Positions 26,067-36,512 of a stretch of 64,000 nucleotides of DNA are shown here, piece after piece (position 1 is the first letter of the stretch; each line of letters begins with the position of its first letter). The DNA is taken from NCBI GenBank assembly GCA_003254905.1, contig QANU01015964.1:283595-347594 (forward strand). The letters are read 5' to 3'. Below the pieces are notes generated by a model that worked only from the letters and a program-made list of their open reading frames with translations, was not told the origin of the DNA and did not search any database. The stretch is from Nissolia schottii. Lineage: Eukaryota; Streptophyta; Magnoliopsida; Fabales; Fabaceae. A program made the position numbers and the translations under genes.

Positions 26067-26692
26067 TTCATATTAAAAAGAGGGATAGTTTCAAACATAG
26101 ATAAATGACCTAAATCACTTTGTGTTCACACTACAATTTAAAGAATCGGCTTTTAAGTTCTTACATGTGTAAACGTGTTGATAAAAGAAGCATTCAATTT
26201 TAAATTGTCTTCACATTACAACCCAACTGGACAAGTGCAATTTTTAAATGTTCATTTGCACAATAAAAATTAAATTTTAACAAGGTGCAAAGCTGACATT
26301 TGAACTACCTAATTTTATAACTCTTTAGAAAATGTGTTTGACATCTGCATTCTTCTCTCTTCCTCCTTTCCCAGTCCAGAGCTTTGTTTTCTTTCTTCCT
26401 CTCCCTCCACCTACCCCACTTCCTCTCAACAAGCAGCAACCCAAGACTCCAGTTGTGTTGCAAATCTGAGCGGATGTCGAGAGAAATAGATATGGGAAGC
26501 CAATAACCCAAGAATCAGTGAGATGCGAGCTAAGCGACGGATAGCAAGGAAGAGCTACATAAAGCAAACGGTCACTCCCTTGGCCGAACTTGAGGTCGCA
26601 ATCCCCAACAAGGGAAGGGGTGGGAAGAAGTGGGTCCAAACGCGATGCACAGTCGCACACTTCTTTGGCATTGCGAATTTATGGCGTTGGAG
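26067..26692. other. Short spacer between Helitron and LTR element
   Basis: Contains open frames on both strands around 26.3-26.7 kb with CT/GA-rich composition. They overlap each other and match no family I know. No repeat ends were recognised. Confidence 0.4.
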
Positions 26693-27806
26693 TGTTAGAA
26701 ATAAATTAGTATATTTGTGATTGATTTTGATTTATTTATAATAAATTTAGGTTGATTTAATTTGATTTTATCATTTAAGTTATGATTCTATTATTGGCCT
26801 ATATATTGGCACCTCATTGTAACCATTAGATACGCATAACTCTCATAATACAATTTTGTTATTTCCTATTCTTTGTATTTTCTCCGTAATATTTGGTGTG
26901 TCCCTTTACTAGTGTTAATCAAAATGTTTAACATGGTATCAGAGCCATGGTACCCTCTGTGAACCATGTTTATACTTCCGCTACTCTGAGATTAAATTTT
27001 CAGTTTTCCATTCTCTATTTTCGCTTCCGCTATTGCGAGAGAAAAAAAAAATATAAAAAAAATCCGACACTGTCATCTCTGTTTTGTGACCTTCCACCGA
27101 GCAATGGTACCCACCCCACCATCACTTATTATACCTCTTTACTACGGCCACAATTTTCACCGTTACCAACCTCCATTAACTACACTACCACCACTATCAT
27201 ATTCGTTATCACTAGAAGAGTTAATCACAAAGTTGCCATCATTGGAATCTACACGTGCCGTCATGTGCCGACGGCATGACTAGTGCACCCTTCCCAAGGT
27301 CTTTGGCGTTCTGAATCTAATTTTGAGGCCCTTTTCATCCAATTCTACTTCAAAATTGCTAGTTCCGCCTAGCTCTCGACGTTGCCTTTGTTGGTTCTGC
27401 CCAACTCCCGATGTTGCCTCCGTTGTTGCCTTTGTTGGTTCTGCCCAACTCCAAATTGTGTGTAGAATTCACAAAAAATGACCTAAAAATTAGATTTAAC
27501 ACTCGTTGTTTGTGACAAGCTTAAAGCTAGATGAGCTTTAGCTTCAGGGAGGGTGTTAGAAATAAATTAGTATATTTAGTATATCTGTGATTGATTTTGA
27601 TTTATTCATAACAAATTTAGGTTGATTTAATTTGATTCTATCATTTAAGTTATGATTCTATTATTGGCCTATATATTGGCACCTCATTGTAACCATTAGA
27701 TGCGCACAACTCTCATAATACAATTCTGTTATTTCCTATTCTTTGTATTTTCTCTGTAGTCTTTGTTGTTGTGTCCCTTTACTAGTGCTAATCAATATGT
27801 TTAACA
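26693..27806 (+). mobile_element. Miniature LTR retrotransposon (copia/TRIM-like), broken
   Basis: Two direct LTRs, 26693-26933 (241 bp) and 27554-27806 (253 bp), both begin tgttagaaataaattag and end gtttaaca. The tRNA-Met primer-binding site tggtatcagagcc follows the first LTR at 26934-26946. A purine-rich tract (ttcagggaggg) precedes the second. The 4-bp ggag flanks both sides (26689-26692 and 27807-27810). The roughly 0.6-kb interior holds only a copia-like start (ccatggtaccctctgtgaacc) and then non-coding sequence, so the element is non-autonomous. The LTRs differ at roughly 5-7 percent of positions by eye, suggesting an insertion a few million years old. Confidence 0.85.
26934..26946 (+). 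promoter_or_regulatory. Primer-binding site (tRNA-Met)
   Basis: The sequence tggtatcagagcc lies directly after the 5' LTR. It complements the 3' end of initiator tRNA-Met, the usual primer for plant copia elements. Confidence 0.85.
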
Positions 27807-27908
27807 GGAGAAAGAAGGGCAACCATGGTCGCACCACTAGTTGAGGTATTGTCACACTTTATCATTTATGGGGTTCTAGAATACCCATTTAGTCCATAAG
27901 ATTTTTCA

Positions 27909-27911
<3 letters not shown>

Positions 27912-27943
<32 letters not shown>
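27912..27943. repeat. (GA)n microsatellite
   Basis: An uninterrupted GA run of about 16 units. Confidence 0.95.
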
Positions 27944-27947
<4 letters not shown>

Positions 27948-28051
27948 AGCATAGCAAATCCAAGAGAAGTTTTTCCTTATTAATGGGTCTAATAGAATCC
28001 TTGTCCCATAGTATGCTCCACCGAAAAGAATTACGAATGTATGGGTGGCAT

Positions 28052-28214
28052 GTCTGAAATCGCCACCCCCTGTGGCGATTTCAGACATCTGAATTTTTTT
28101 TTTAAGTCTGAAATCACCACCCCCTATAGCAATTTCAAACAAGAAATAATTTAAAAAAAAAACAGTCTCTGAAATCACCACAATGTATGGCAATTTCATA
28201 GCCTGAAATCGCCA
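28052..28214. repeat. Cluster of three hairpins on the tgaaatcgcca motif
   Basis: Near-perfect palindromes occur at 28052-28086 (gtctgaaatcgcca ccccc tgtggcgatttcagac), 28106-28140 and 28167-28200, followed by a lone arm at 28203-28216. A/T-rich spacers of about 20-27 bp with long A or T runs separate them. The first palindrome has 14-bp arms with no mismatch. The later ones carry C/T and G/A changes, partly compensating. Confidence 0.85.
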
Positions 28215-28218
28215 TAGG

Positions 28219-28902
28219 TAAGGGTTAGTGTTAGGGTTAGGTTTAGGTTTAGGGTTAATGGTTAGGTTTAGGGGTTTAAGGTTAGGTGTTAGGTTTAGGG
28301 TGTAGGGTTATGTTCTAGGGTTAGGGCAAGGGCTAGGGTTAGGGTTATGTTTTATGGTTAGGGTAATGGTTAGGTTAAGGGTTAAGGGTTAATGGTTATG
28401 TTTTATGGTTAGGTTTATGGTTATGGTTAGGGTTAGGTTAGTGTTTAGAGTTTAGGGTTAATGTTATGTTTAGGGTTTATATTTAGGGTTTAGAGTTATG
28501 GTTAGATTTAGGGTTTATGATTTAGAGTTTAGGATGTAGGGTTATGTTTTAAGGTTAGTGTAATGGTTAGGGTTAGGATTAGGGCAAGACAATGGTTTAT
28601 TTTAGGGTCAATATTATGATTAGGGTTTATGAGTAGGTTTAGGGTTTAGGGTTATGGTTAGGATTAGGGTTAGGTCTAGGGTGTGTGGTCATGTTTTATG
28701 GTTAGGGTTAGGGCAAGGGTTAGGTTTAAGGTTTGGTTTAGGGTTTATGGTTCGGTTTAGGGGTTTAAGGTTAAGTTTATGGTGTAAGGCTTTAGGTGTA
28801 AGATTTAGGGGTTAGATTTATGGTTATGTTTAGGGTTTAAGGTTAGGGTTTAGGGTTTAAGGTTAGGGTTTAGGGTTAGCTTTAGGATTAGGTTTAAGGT
28901 TG
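28219..28902 (+). repeat. Interstitial telomere-like repeat tract
   Basis: About 680 bp is dominated by variants of ttaggg and the plant telomere unit tttaggg (for example ggttagggttaggtttagg), with ggttatg and ttaaggg variants mixed in. All are in the same orientation, G-rich on the plus strand. The array is degenerate, so it is old or was never telomerase-made. Confidence 0.9.
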
Positions 28903-28909
28903 TTTTTCT

Positions 28910-29347
28910 TACTACTACTACTACTAATACTTCTAATACTAATACTACTAATACTAGCTAATACTACTACTAATACTTCTACAACTAATACTTCTACTAA
29001 TAATTGTTAGTTTTATTATTATAGTTGTTGTTATTATTATTATTACTATTATTATTATCAAAGCATATATTTTTAATAATAATTATTATTAAAGCATATT
29101 AAACTCTTTTGAAAAAAAAAAAGAATACCTTATACTTATGAATATATATATATATATAGATATATATATTAATAATTAGTTCTTTATTAATTTAAAAATT
29201 GAAAAGCTTATTATATTAACTATTAGTAGTGTATTTATAAGTTATGAGTAGTATATAATATTCCTCTATCATTATTAATTTTTTTTATTTATACCCTTTT
29301 CGCCGACACACTATTCATCTTCATAATAATAATAATAATAACAATAA

Positions 29348-29379
<32 letters not shown>

Positions 29380-29617
29380 TACATATATCTGTATATGCCG
29401 CTGTATATCTATATATATAAAAATAATAATAATATTATTATTATTAAAAATATTAATTATAATGATAAAAAAATGCTCTATTACTTAGGGTTAAATATTA
29501 ATAATTACTTAATACATTAAATTTAAAATTTAAAAATGTATCATTTTATTTGTCTTATAAATATTATTATGGTATATACATATACATGTTAAAGCCCCTA
29601 TAATACTAAGTATGCTT

Positions 29618-29660
<43 letters not shown>

Positions 29661-29700
29661 TAAATATAAACCTGATTATTTAGCATGATATTTTCTGAGA
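28910..29700. repeat. ACT/TAC-type trinucleotide tracts and AT-rich simple repeats
   Basis: Starts with ACT/AAT/TCT trinucleotide variants (28916-29010). It continues with (TA)n at 29142-29158 and 29352-29379 and a long (TAA)n at 29619-29661. No gene was seen. Confidence 0.85.
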
Positions 29701-30148
29701 TGTGTAACAATAGGTTCATAGAGTCATCTCCCCTTCTCACCATCGTAATGATTTTTTTCCCAAACTACATATATAAAATTTACAGTGTCATCATTACAAC
29801 TTGTTTGAAATGAAAAAATTAATAACTTAATTATAAAAAAAAAGTCAAAACTACAATGAAAAGCAAAAAAAATAATTATGTACATAAAACTAATAAAATT
29901 ATACCAGTAATAATGGAAGAAGTATGTGAAAATGAAAGTTAAAAGAAGCAGTTGATAGAGAGAACAATGTATAATGGAGGCAAAAACAAATGAAAGCAAG
30001 CAGAAATGGAGGAGGAGTTTTCGGAGAAGTGGAGTGAGGAAGAAGTGGGGGACCATTTCTAATATACAGATGAAGGAGTGAAGAGAAATGAAGGAAGAGC
30101 TGAAGTCCGCGCATGGGGAATGAGCTCTGCTCCACTGATGCAGCGCAG

Positions 30149-30307
30149 GTCTGAAATTGCCAGAGTCAATGGCGATTTCAACATCTCAGTCAACGCGCGT
30201 GTCCTCCCCCCAAGGCTTCCCTCTGTCCCCCACTCCACTGCATGTCTCCCACGTCGCTGTCACTATCACCTTTCTCTGAAATCGTCATGGCTCCTGGCGA
30301 TTTCAAG
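30149..30307. repeat. Two further tgaaatcgcca hairpins
   Basis: Imperfect palindromes at 30149-30183 (arms ctgaaattgcca / tggcgatttcaa) and 30273-30307 (arms ctgaaatcgtca / tggcgatttcaa), about 90 bp apart. They belong to the family seen at 28.05-28.2 and 37.7 kb. Confidence 0.8.
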
Positions 30308-30461
30308 TCTGATTTCCTTTTTTTTTAATTTACGAATTTTCTAAAATCGCCTGACATAAGAAATTTGTCCCACACATTCGTATTTTTCCATTTTGAACCA
30401 TGTTTCTGGATCCTTCTTTCTTTGAAACCATATATATGTTAATACCCCAAATCGAAGAACG

Positions 30462-30533
30462 ATGACCGAGGAAGATAAGAAACCTAGTGGTCAATATGCC
30501 GCAACGCACGTCAATTTGAAGATCAAGAACTAG
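30462..30533 (+). pseudogene. SUMO first-exon fragment
   Basis: The 23-codon frame starts MTEEDKKPSGQYAATHVNLK, close to the N-terminus of plant SUMO (small ubiquitin-like modifier), whose first exon has the pattern EEDKKP...HINLKVKGQ. It stops immediately after KIKN, where the first intron begins in SUMO genes, and a gt follows. No SUMO core (the beta-grasp with the C-terminal diglycine) was seen downstream. It is probably a truncated or retro-derived copy, possibly moved with the adjoining repeat. Confidence 0.55.
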
Positions 30534-30967
30534 GTCTGTTTGTTTCTAGCCAAAATGTGATCGGTAAATTGCATACTCGATAATTTTTAATTTTCAGTCA
30601 AAAAAAGTGTGTTGTTGTGAAACTTATAAAATGTTGTTAAGACATGTCTATATTATCTCTAAATGATATGTATTGAACACATTTGTAGAAATTTTTATTT
30701 GCAATTAATTTGAGAATTTAAAAACACATTAAACTTTTGATTTTGTAAGACTTCACAATATTAATGGCACAAAACTATATGCACAAAATTAAAATCACTA
30801 CATCTGGTCCATATATTAAACTGTAATTCATGGAGGTCATATTATGATATATGGTTATACAAATTAATATTATCTCACCTGCAAATCATCTCACAGTGCA
30901 TCGCGTTGGTTAGATTATAGTTTTCATAGCAGCCGACAACCTAGATGATGTCCAAGGCCGTCAAATG

Positions 30968-31179
30968 GGGACATTGAGATAATAATCGAGGACATCAAAA
31001 CTATGAAACAATGGTTCGAGGATTGCTCAATTACCTGGACACCGCTGGAAGGGAATGCTGCGGCAGATCATGTAGCAAAATTGGCGCTTGCTAGAGAGCT
31101 CCGTCTGAATTGGCTATCCTTGTACCCATCTACCTTGACTAATATTATGAAGTATGAACAGAGTCTCTGGGAAGAGTAG
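30968..31179 (+). pseudogene. RNase H-like (RVT_3 type) fragment
   Basis: About 70 codons remain open to a TAG stop. The segment ITWTPLEGNAAADHVAKLAL matches the C-terminal end of the plant RNase H-like domain, where W-x-P-R-E-x-N-x-x-A-D-x-L-A-K is typical. The upstream catalytic Asp and Glu region is absent, so only the tail of the domain remains. Such fragments usually come from non-LTR retrotransposon-related or RNase H-like host genes. Confidence 0.6.
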
Positions 31180-32167
31180 CAGCTATTAATGCTTGTTAGT
31201 TCCTAGTTGATTTGAACTAGTTGTATTTGTATCTATTGTGCTTTGGGTTGTGTGGGGCGGGAAGTTGAAGATTGCGGCATTATATTATGTATCAAAATCA
31301 TACAATATTATCTATCCTTATCCATTCCGGCAATTATTTTAATGTCAATGGTCTTGCAAGTATGTTATAAATGCTAAATATTTACAACATTGTTTTAAAA
31401 CAATCATAATTTTAAAAGCTACCCAATAATTCATATAAAATTTGAAATAAAAAAGTAATGTGGTTTGATATATTATATACTCATGTCGAATTTTTCCCTC
31501 CATCAATTTTTTAATTATATGTTTTTATTTTCTATGTTATCTTTATCGAAATATATGACAAACCTCTCGCCAAAATGAATGTGTGAGAAAGAAATTTCAT
31601 AGTTTGAAAATGGATAAATTGAATAAATCACCTTTAAGGTTATTAAAATTGTACTCCACTTTAAACTATATATGTACTCCACCCCATTTTTTTAATGTCA
31701 CTAATTATCAATAATCTGTTAAGTTTTTGTTTTTGTTTCATTTTTCTGTGTTTTTTGTTAAGCATATGAAAACAACAAAAAGAATAAACCTCGTTTATTG
31801 TTTTTATTTTATGTATTCTCTATTTTGTACTCAAAAGGGTTTTTAGTATTTTCATTGTTTTCATCACAAACTTTTAAAAATAGAAAGCACATAAAATGAA
31901 AATAAAAACTTAACAAATTATTAGTGATTAGTCGCAATAAAAAATTGGGATAAAATATAATTTTGCACATAATTTAGAGTTCAATGCGATGTTAACAAAT
32001 TTCAAGAATAATTTATGCAATTTATCCTTAAAAAGAGTAATTTGAAGTTTTCATGCTAGCAAAAAAAAAGTACTTAATGTATAACGAAAGAATTATTAAT
32101 TGTGAGTAAGAGTTTTTTAAAATGAGAACGTTTTCACTTTAAACGATCTAAATCTATTAATTATATA
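31180..32167. other. AT-rich intergenic region
   Basis: No gene, RNA gene or element ends recognised. The sequence is AT-rich with homopolymer runs. Confidence 0.5.
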
Positions 32168-32907
32168 CATAGTTATTAAAAACGCGTGTAAACTCGTAAA
32201 ATCGGACGATTTTACGAGTTTAGGTTGTAAAATCGAGCTAACTCGCATGTAAACTCGTTTCTGGGTAAAATCGGGTAAACTCGGGTAAACTCGCATAAAA
32301 TCGCGAGTTTACTCCCGATTTTACGAGTTTACCCACAAGGCAGTTTTTTTTTTTTTTAGAAACAAAACAAGTTTGATATTGTTTTCCATAACTATGAGTT
32401 TTTAGATTTAGGTCATTTAAGTATTTTAGAGTTATCATTTACAGTTGCGCCTACAATCGTGCTCCGTTGTGCTCCGTCGTTGCTTGTGCTCCGTCGCTAA
32501 TCCGTCGTATGTATTTCATCCTTTGCTCAGGGATCTTTCCCACCAGGGTGCGTGACCTCTGCATTGCTATTTGTGCTTTAGTGTTCTATATTGAAGACAT
32601 CATCGTCACAAATTCGCTTCTTGTGATGTTCAGTAGTCAATACTATGTATTATGTTATATGTATTATGTATGAATTGAACTTAGAACTCATATATTTCAT
32701 CTTTATTTGTGCTTTGTTATGGATATAAATGTATTTATGAATTTCAAGTTTTATTAAATATATTTTTGTAGCATAATAATTTTTTAAAATATTTTTTAAT
32801 ATTTTTTTAATAATAGGTAAACTCGTACGAGTTTACGATCCTAGTTTACGATCCGAGTTTACGGAGGCTCCACGAGTTTACTTAAACTCGCGAGTTTGAT
32901 AACCATG
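32168..32907. mobile_element. Non-autonomous hAT-type DNA transposon
   Basis: The ends are inverted: left catagttattaaa, and reverse complement of right catggttatcaaa. A perfect 8-bp duplication, attatata, flanks them at 32160-32167 and 32908-32915, the length typical of hAT elements. Both ends carry many copies of the short motif aaactcg or its complement cgagttt in subterminal clusters (32190-32335 and 32815-32900), again a hAT feature where transposase binds. The 740-bp element has no transposase. The interior holds a small cgctccgtcgt-type repeat. Confidence 0.8.
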
Positions 32908-32915
32908 ATTATATA

Positions 32916-33182
32916 TGCAATCCATATAATTAGACGTACCAGTTAAAGGTCATTTTATATATCTTGTCTTCTAGCTACTAGAGGAAGAACCAATATCACG
33001 GGCGGGGTCCATTGCAGAAATTTCGCAGAAGTTTCTTGTTCAACCATTCATATCATGCCCAGACAAGGGAATGGGAAAAAAATGGAAAAGTAGAAAGGTG
33101 TTTACTCGAAGGTAAAATACATCAAAAAAAACCTTATATGAAGTAGTTTATATTTATTCGAGCTAATTTTTAAATCAAACGA

Positions 33183-33229
<47 letters not shown>

Positions 33230-33438
33230 CCTTATTATCCGTGATTTTTATAGGAGAGGATCCTCTCTCATTTTCAAAGGCCATCTTACCAGAGAGACAG
33301 GTACGTCTGTCTCAAAGTACAATTGAGCTTATGAATTATTTCAATTTGAAAAACGTTTGTTCTTAAAATATTGGAAAAATTATTTTTATTACGTAATTAG
33401 TATAGTCAAAGACGAACTAACCAACTACAACGCCCCAT
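32916..33438. other. Intergenic region with (TA)n microsatellite
   Basis: Contains a TA run at 33186-33228. No gene is apparent. Confidence 0.6.
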
Positions 33439-33792
33439 CCTATCAACCCCTACGAATTTTTTTAATTATAATTAAATTTTGCATACAAAAGAACAACCTA
33501 TCAACCCCGAGGATTTTTTTTTATTGTTAAGAATAATTTATGTTAATAATTGTAAATTGTTTGATTTGATTTAATTATAATCTTCTAAATATTTGATTGA
33601 TTGTAATTTGTCTTTCAGTCGTTAGATTTTCAGTCTATAAATAGACTCACCCTCCATTGTAAATACAATTCTGATAATATAGCACCATTATTGTTTTGCT
33701 CTCTGTCTATTCTTATATTTTTCGTGTCCTTTTAACTCATTCACTCAAAATGTTTAACAATTATAATTAATTTTTGCATACAAAAGAACAAA
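33439..33792. repeat. 58-bp tandem duplication interrupted by a solo LTR
   Basis: A unit from cctatcaacccc to catacaaaagaacaa occurs at 33439-33496. It begins again at 33497-33524, is interrupted by an LTR (33525-33759), and resumes at 33760-33792 (attataattaatttttgcat). The duplication therefore predates the LTR insertion. Confidence 0.65.
33525..33759 (+). mobile_element. Solo LTR (copia-like)
   Basis: A 235-bp sequence begins tgttaagaataat and ends aaaatgtttaaca. It contains a TATA-like box, ctataaatag, about two-fifths of the way from the end. The ends resemble the LTRs at 26.7-27.8 kb (tgtta...gtttaaca). No internal region or second LTR is adjacent, so it is a solo LTR. A related but truncated LTR lies in the opposite orientation near 39.8-40.0 kb. 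Confidence 0.6.
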
Positions 33793-35072
33793 ATAAAGCA
33801 TATAAGAAGTGTGTTTTTCTTATGTTCATGTCAAAATATGTTATACTGACAAATAAAATACAACAACTTATATAAACAATTATAAAATGTAAAACTCTAA
33901 ATACTCAATTGTAATCGGTCTATAAAAATTGTTGCATTTTATTTGCGATTGTAACATTTCTTAACATGTGATAGTGCTGCTTAATGATATCATGAAAGTG
34001 GCGTACCACTAAACCATCAAATAAAAATAATATTTTTTATATAACTTTTAAAATCTATACTTCTATATTATACATAATATGTATAAAGAAAGATTCCTTC
34101 CATAATTAACTTTTGGTTTATAGTACTAATTCTATTAAAATCTACTTTTAAGTATATTATTATATTATGAGTGGATTTTGATAGATAATTTGTGCCAGTT
34201 AAGTGTTAAGTAAATTGAACATAATATAATGGATAAAGGTGTACTTAATGGAGTGAGTCATGGGAGGTTTTCATGAGGGGTGTTTTTTTTCTCTCCCCTT
34301 CTCTTTGTGATGGTGAAGGTAGTATTTTACCATTTAATTTTTTTATTAACTAATTAAAAAGTTAATTAATAGTTTTGAAAAGAGGTTCAAGTAGAGTTTA
34401 TAGAAATCAAAATGTTGTTATTTTTTGTATTCTCTTTATATATAACTAGTGATGCGGAACATGGAGAAAGTGGTGTAAGTGAGGGCGATTATGGATAATG
34501 AAATGTGTTAATAGTAGTTGTATTTTATTTTTAAGAAGGTTTAATAAATATAAGTTTAAAACATAAATTTTATTTAATTGAATTTGTAAAGACCAAAAGA
34601 GTGGTTACATTTTATATCCGTTTTATTAATAGTATATATAATAAGTATAGATAAATTCATAATTTATTGTTTTGTCCATTCAAGTCACTAATTCACTTAA
34701 TACTCATTTTACTATCATCACTTTTTAATTTATAACCACCTCATTCATTTACACCTTTACCACTCTTTTCTCCATAACTAAGACTTTTGAAAATGACTTT
34801 ACATGACAACTGTGTTTATAAAAATGGATACTAATAATATTTCATAATTAAATTCAGAATAAAACGTCCCCGTTTTTTTCTCTTAAAGATAGGAAAAACG
34901 TTATTGTCTATGCACATAAAATACATACATAATGCAGCACATACCTTTATAGTGTGACAACGGAAGGTCTTTGCAGGAAAAACAAAACTAAACTTCCCAA
35001 ACACACTTTCAATCTCCCCTTTGAAAGCTGCACAGTAAGTACGTGTGAGTGTTAGGTGCACCACAACACACA
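33793..35072. other. AT-rich intergenic region
   Basis: No convincing gene. AT-rich DNA with many A/T runs. The last part would be the upstream region of the small reading frame that starts at 35073. Confidence 0.45.
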
Positions 35073-35429
35073 ATGGGGCTGCACATGGCGGTGCCTATCG
35101 CCAAGTTCCACATCCAGCTTGCGAGCCACGGCTTGAGCCCGACGGTAGCCGCAATCGCGTGCCCGCTGGCGCTGAAGCTCTTGATGGGTCTCAGGCTGTT
35201 CCGCGACGAAGCCGTTCGCGCCACGAGCCTGTTCTTCTTCAGGTTGCGCCAGATTACCTTCGACGGCGCCAGAGAGTTGCCGTTAGCTAACGGCACAAGA
35301 TTGGAGCGAGCTCTTCGGTTACTGTGCCAAACGGTTACAACCGCCACAGCTTCTAGTACTGCAAGACCTTACGAGGAGGAGGACATGGGCCACGACACCT
35401 TCCATACTCTTTCTATGATCGCACTTTAG
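35073..35429 (+). CDS. Hypothetical small intronless protein (118 aa)
   Basis: The frame starts ATGGGGCTGCACATGGCG, with an A at -3 and G at +4 around the first ATG, and ends TCG-free at TAG after MIAL. It is far more GC-rich than its surroundings, with GC at third positions, which suggests real coding. The protein begins MGLHMAVPIAKFHIQLASHG, has a hydrophobic helix-like stretch (about residues 18-38), a basic middle part with several Arg, and an acidic tail YEEEDMGHD. I do not recognise the family. A long antisense frame overlaps it but is likely its shadow. It might be a legume-specific gene or a nuclear fragment of another gene. Confidence 0.5.
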   Translation: MGLHMAVPIAKFHIQLASHGLSPTVAAIACPLALKLLMGLRLFRDEAVRATSLFFFRLRQITFDGARELPLANGTRLERALRLLCQTVTTATASSTARPYEEEDMGHDTFHTLSMIAL

Positions 35430-36512
35430 TCTCGCTTTATTTCTTCGCTCCGCTTCTAGTTTCTTTCTTCTTCGTTAATTCATCAATTAGCGTTTCTTCT
35501 TTCTTTAGTTAGTATCTGATCATCAATGTCTATGTCCAATTAATCTATGGGAATCAACCGTGATGTACTAAAATAATTTGATATCCTGTTGGTAGCTAGA
35601 GTTTCACGATTTTCTTCTTCTTCTTCATTTTAATGGATTTCCGTGTTAGAATTGGTTTGGATCTCAACGTCTTTTGAAAGTTGGGTAAAAATAAACACAC
35701 ATAGAATTATTTAATTTTCACTCATCCCTTTAAACTTTTGAAATAGATAATTTGGTGACCACTTTGCAATTTCCCTTTGGAAGTTTAGTTAGAAGCTTTG
35801 CAATCAAGGATTGTTGTTGCGGCCTGTTGAACGTTCTGCTGTTCCAATATTATTTGGGTTTATGGGTATATTTTGAGTCACGCGCAAAATTTGTAAATTT
35901 GGTTTAAGTTTTTTAATTTTTGGTTTAAATATATTATAAATATTTAGTTTTAATTAGTCATTGGTGAAACTTTTTAACCCATAATCAATCTTAAACTAAT
36001 TCATATTTGTTATTTGACTCAAATTTGTCTTTGAATCATGACACATGCACAACCCCGATCCTGGTAAAATAATGAGTTATTGGTGGAGTTTGAGTTGGAT
36101 TATAAGTAAATTAAGTTTATTTTACTTACATAATATTATTAACGTGACACTTTACTAACTATATCCACCGTTAACAAAATATTACTGATAACATAGACTA
36201 ATATCAAATAATTTATAACATGTTAGGGATTAAAAAAAATTTAAACATCAAAATTAAATCTCAAAAATTTGTCAATAGTCCAAAACATATTTAAGTCTAT
36301 TATTTCTCGAGCATGGTGAACTTGAATGTGATATTTTGTGTTTTAATACTATTTATATTTATTCGATTCGATTTGATGTTGTGACCTCTTTAATTATAAG
36401 CCCGCCTATTATATTCAGACATTTCATGTATAGATGTCCGGTCCAAATTTAAAAATGAAAATCGTAAACGATGGATGATGCAACTTAATTTGGCTGCTGC
36501 CAGTGGGCTATT
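35430..36512. other. AT-rich intergenic region
   Basis: After the small gene, likely 3' untranslated sequence, then AT-rich DNA. Nothing else was recognised. Confidence 0.45.

Larger units (their letters stand above)
28032..30382. mobile_element. Unclassified non-coding repeat block with inverted ends, hairpins and telomere-like core
   Basis: The block starts with tacgaatgtatggg (28032-28045). It ends with the near-exact inverted copy cccacacattcgta (30369-30382), a 13/14 match. Just inside the left end are three hairpins, and inside the right end two more, each built on tgaaatcgcca...tggcgatttca. Between them lie about 0.7 kb of degenerate telomere-like repeat, ACT-type trinucleotide tracts, and AT-rich DNA with TA and TAA microsatellites. 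No coding region is convincing. A target duplication was not found. It may be one element or several nested remnants. Confidence 0.4.

Noticed and set aside
26305-26660. Minus-strand frames upstream of the miniature LTR element
   Set aside because: Two frames overlap with each other and with a plus-strand frame; no recognisable protein.
28052-28214. CRISPR-like array of repeats
   Set aside because: This is plant nuclear DNA; the units are palindromes with A/T-run spacers and there are only three.
28219-28902. True chromosome end
   Set aside because: The telomere-like units are degenerate and gene-bearing DNA continues on both sides.
29724-30135. Minus-strand frames rich in Phe/Leu/Tyr
   Set aside because: Composition reflects AT-rich DNA and no motif is visible.
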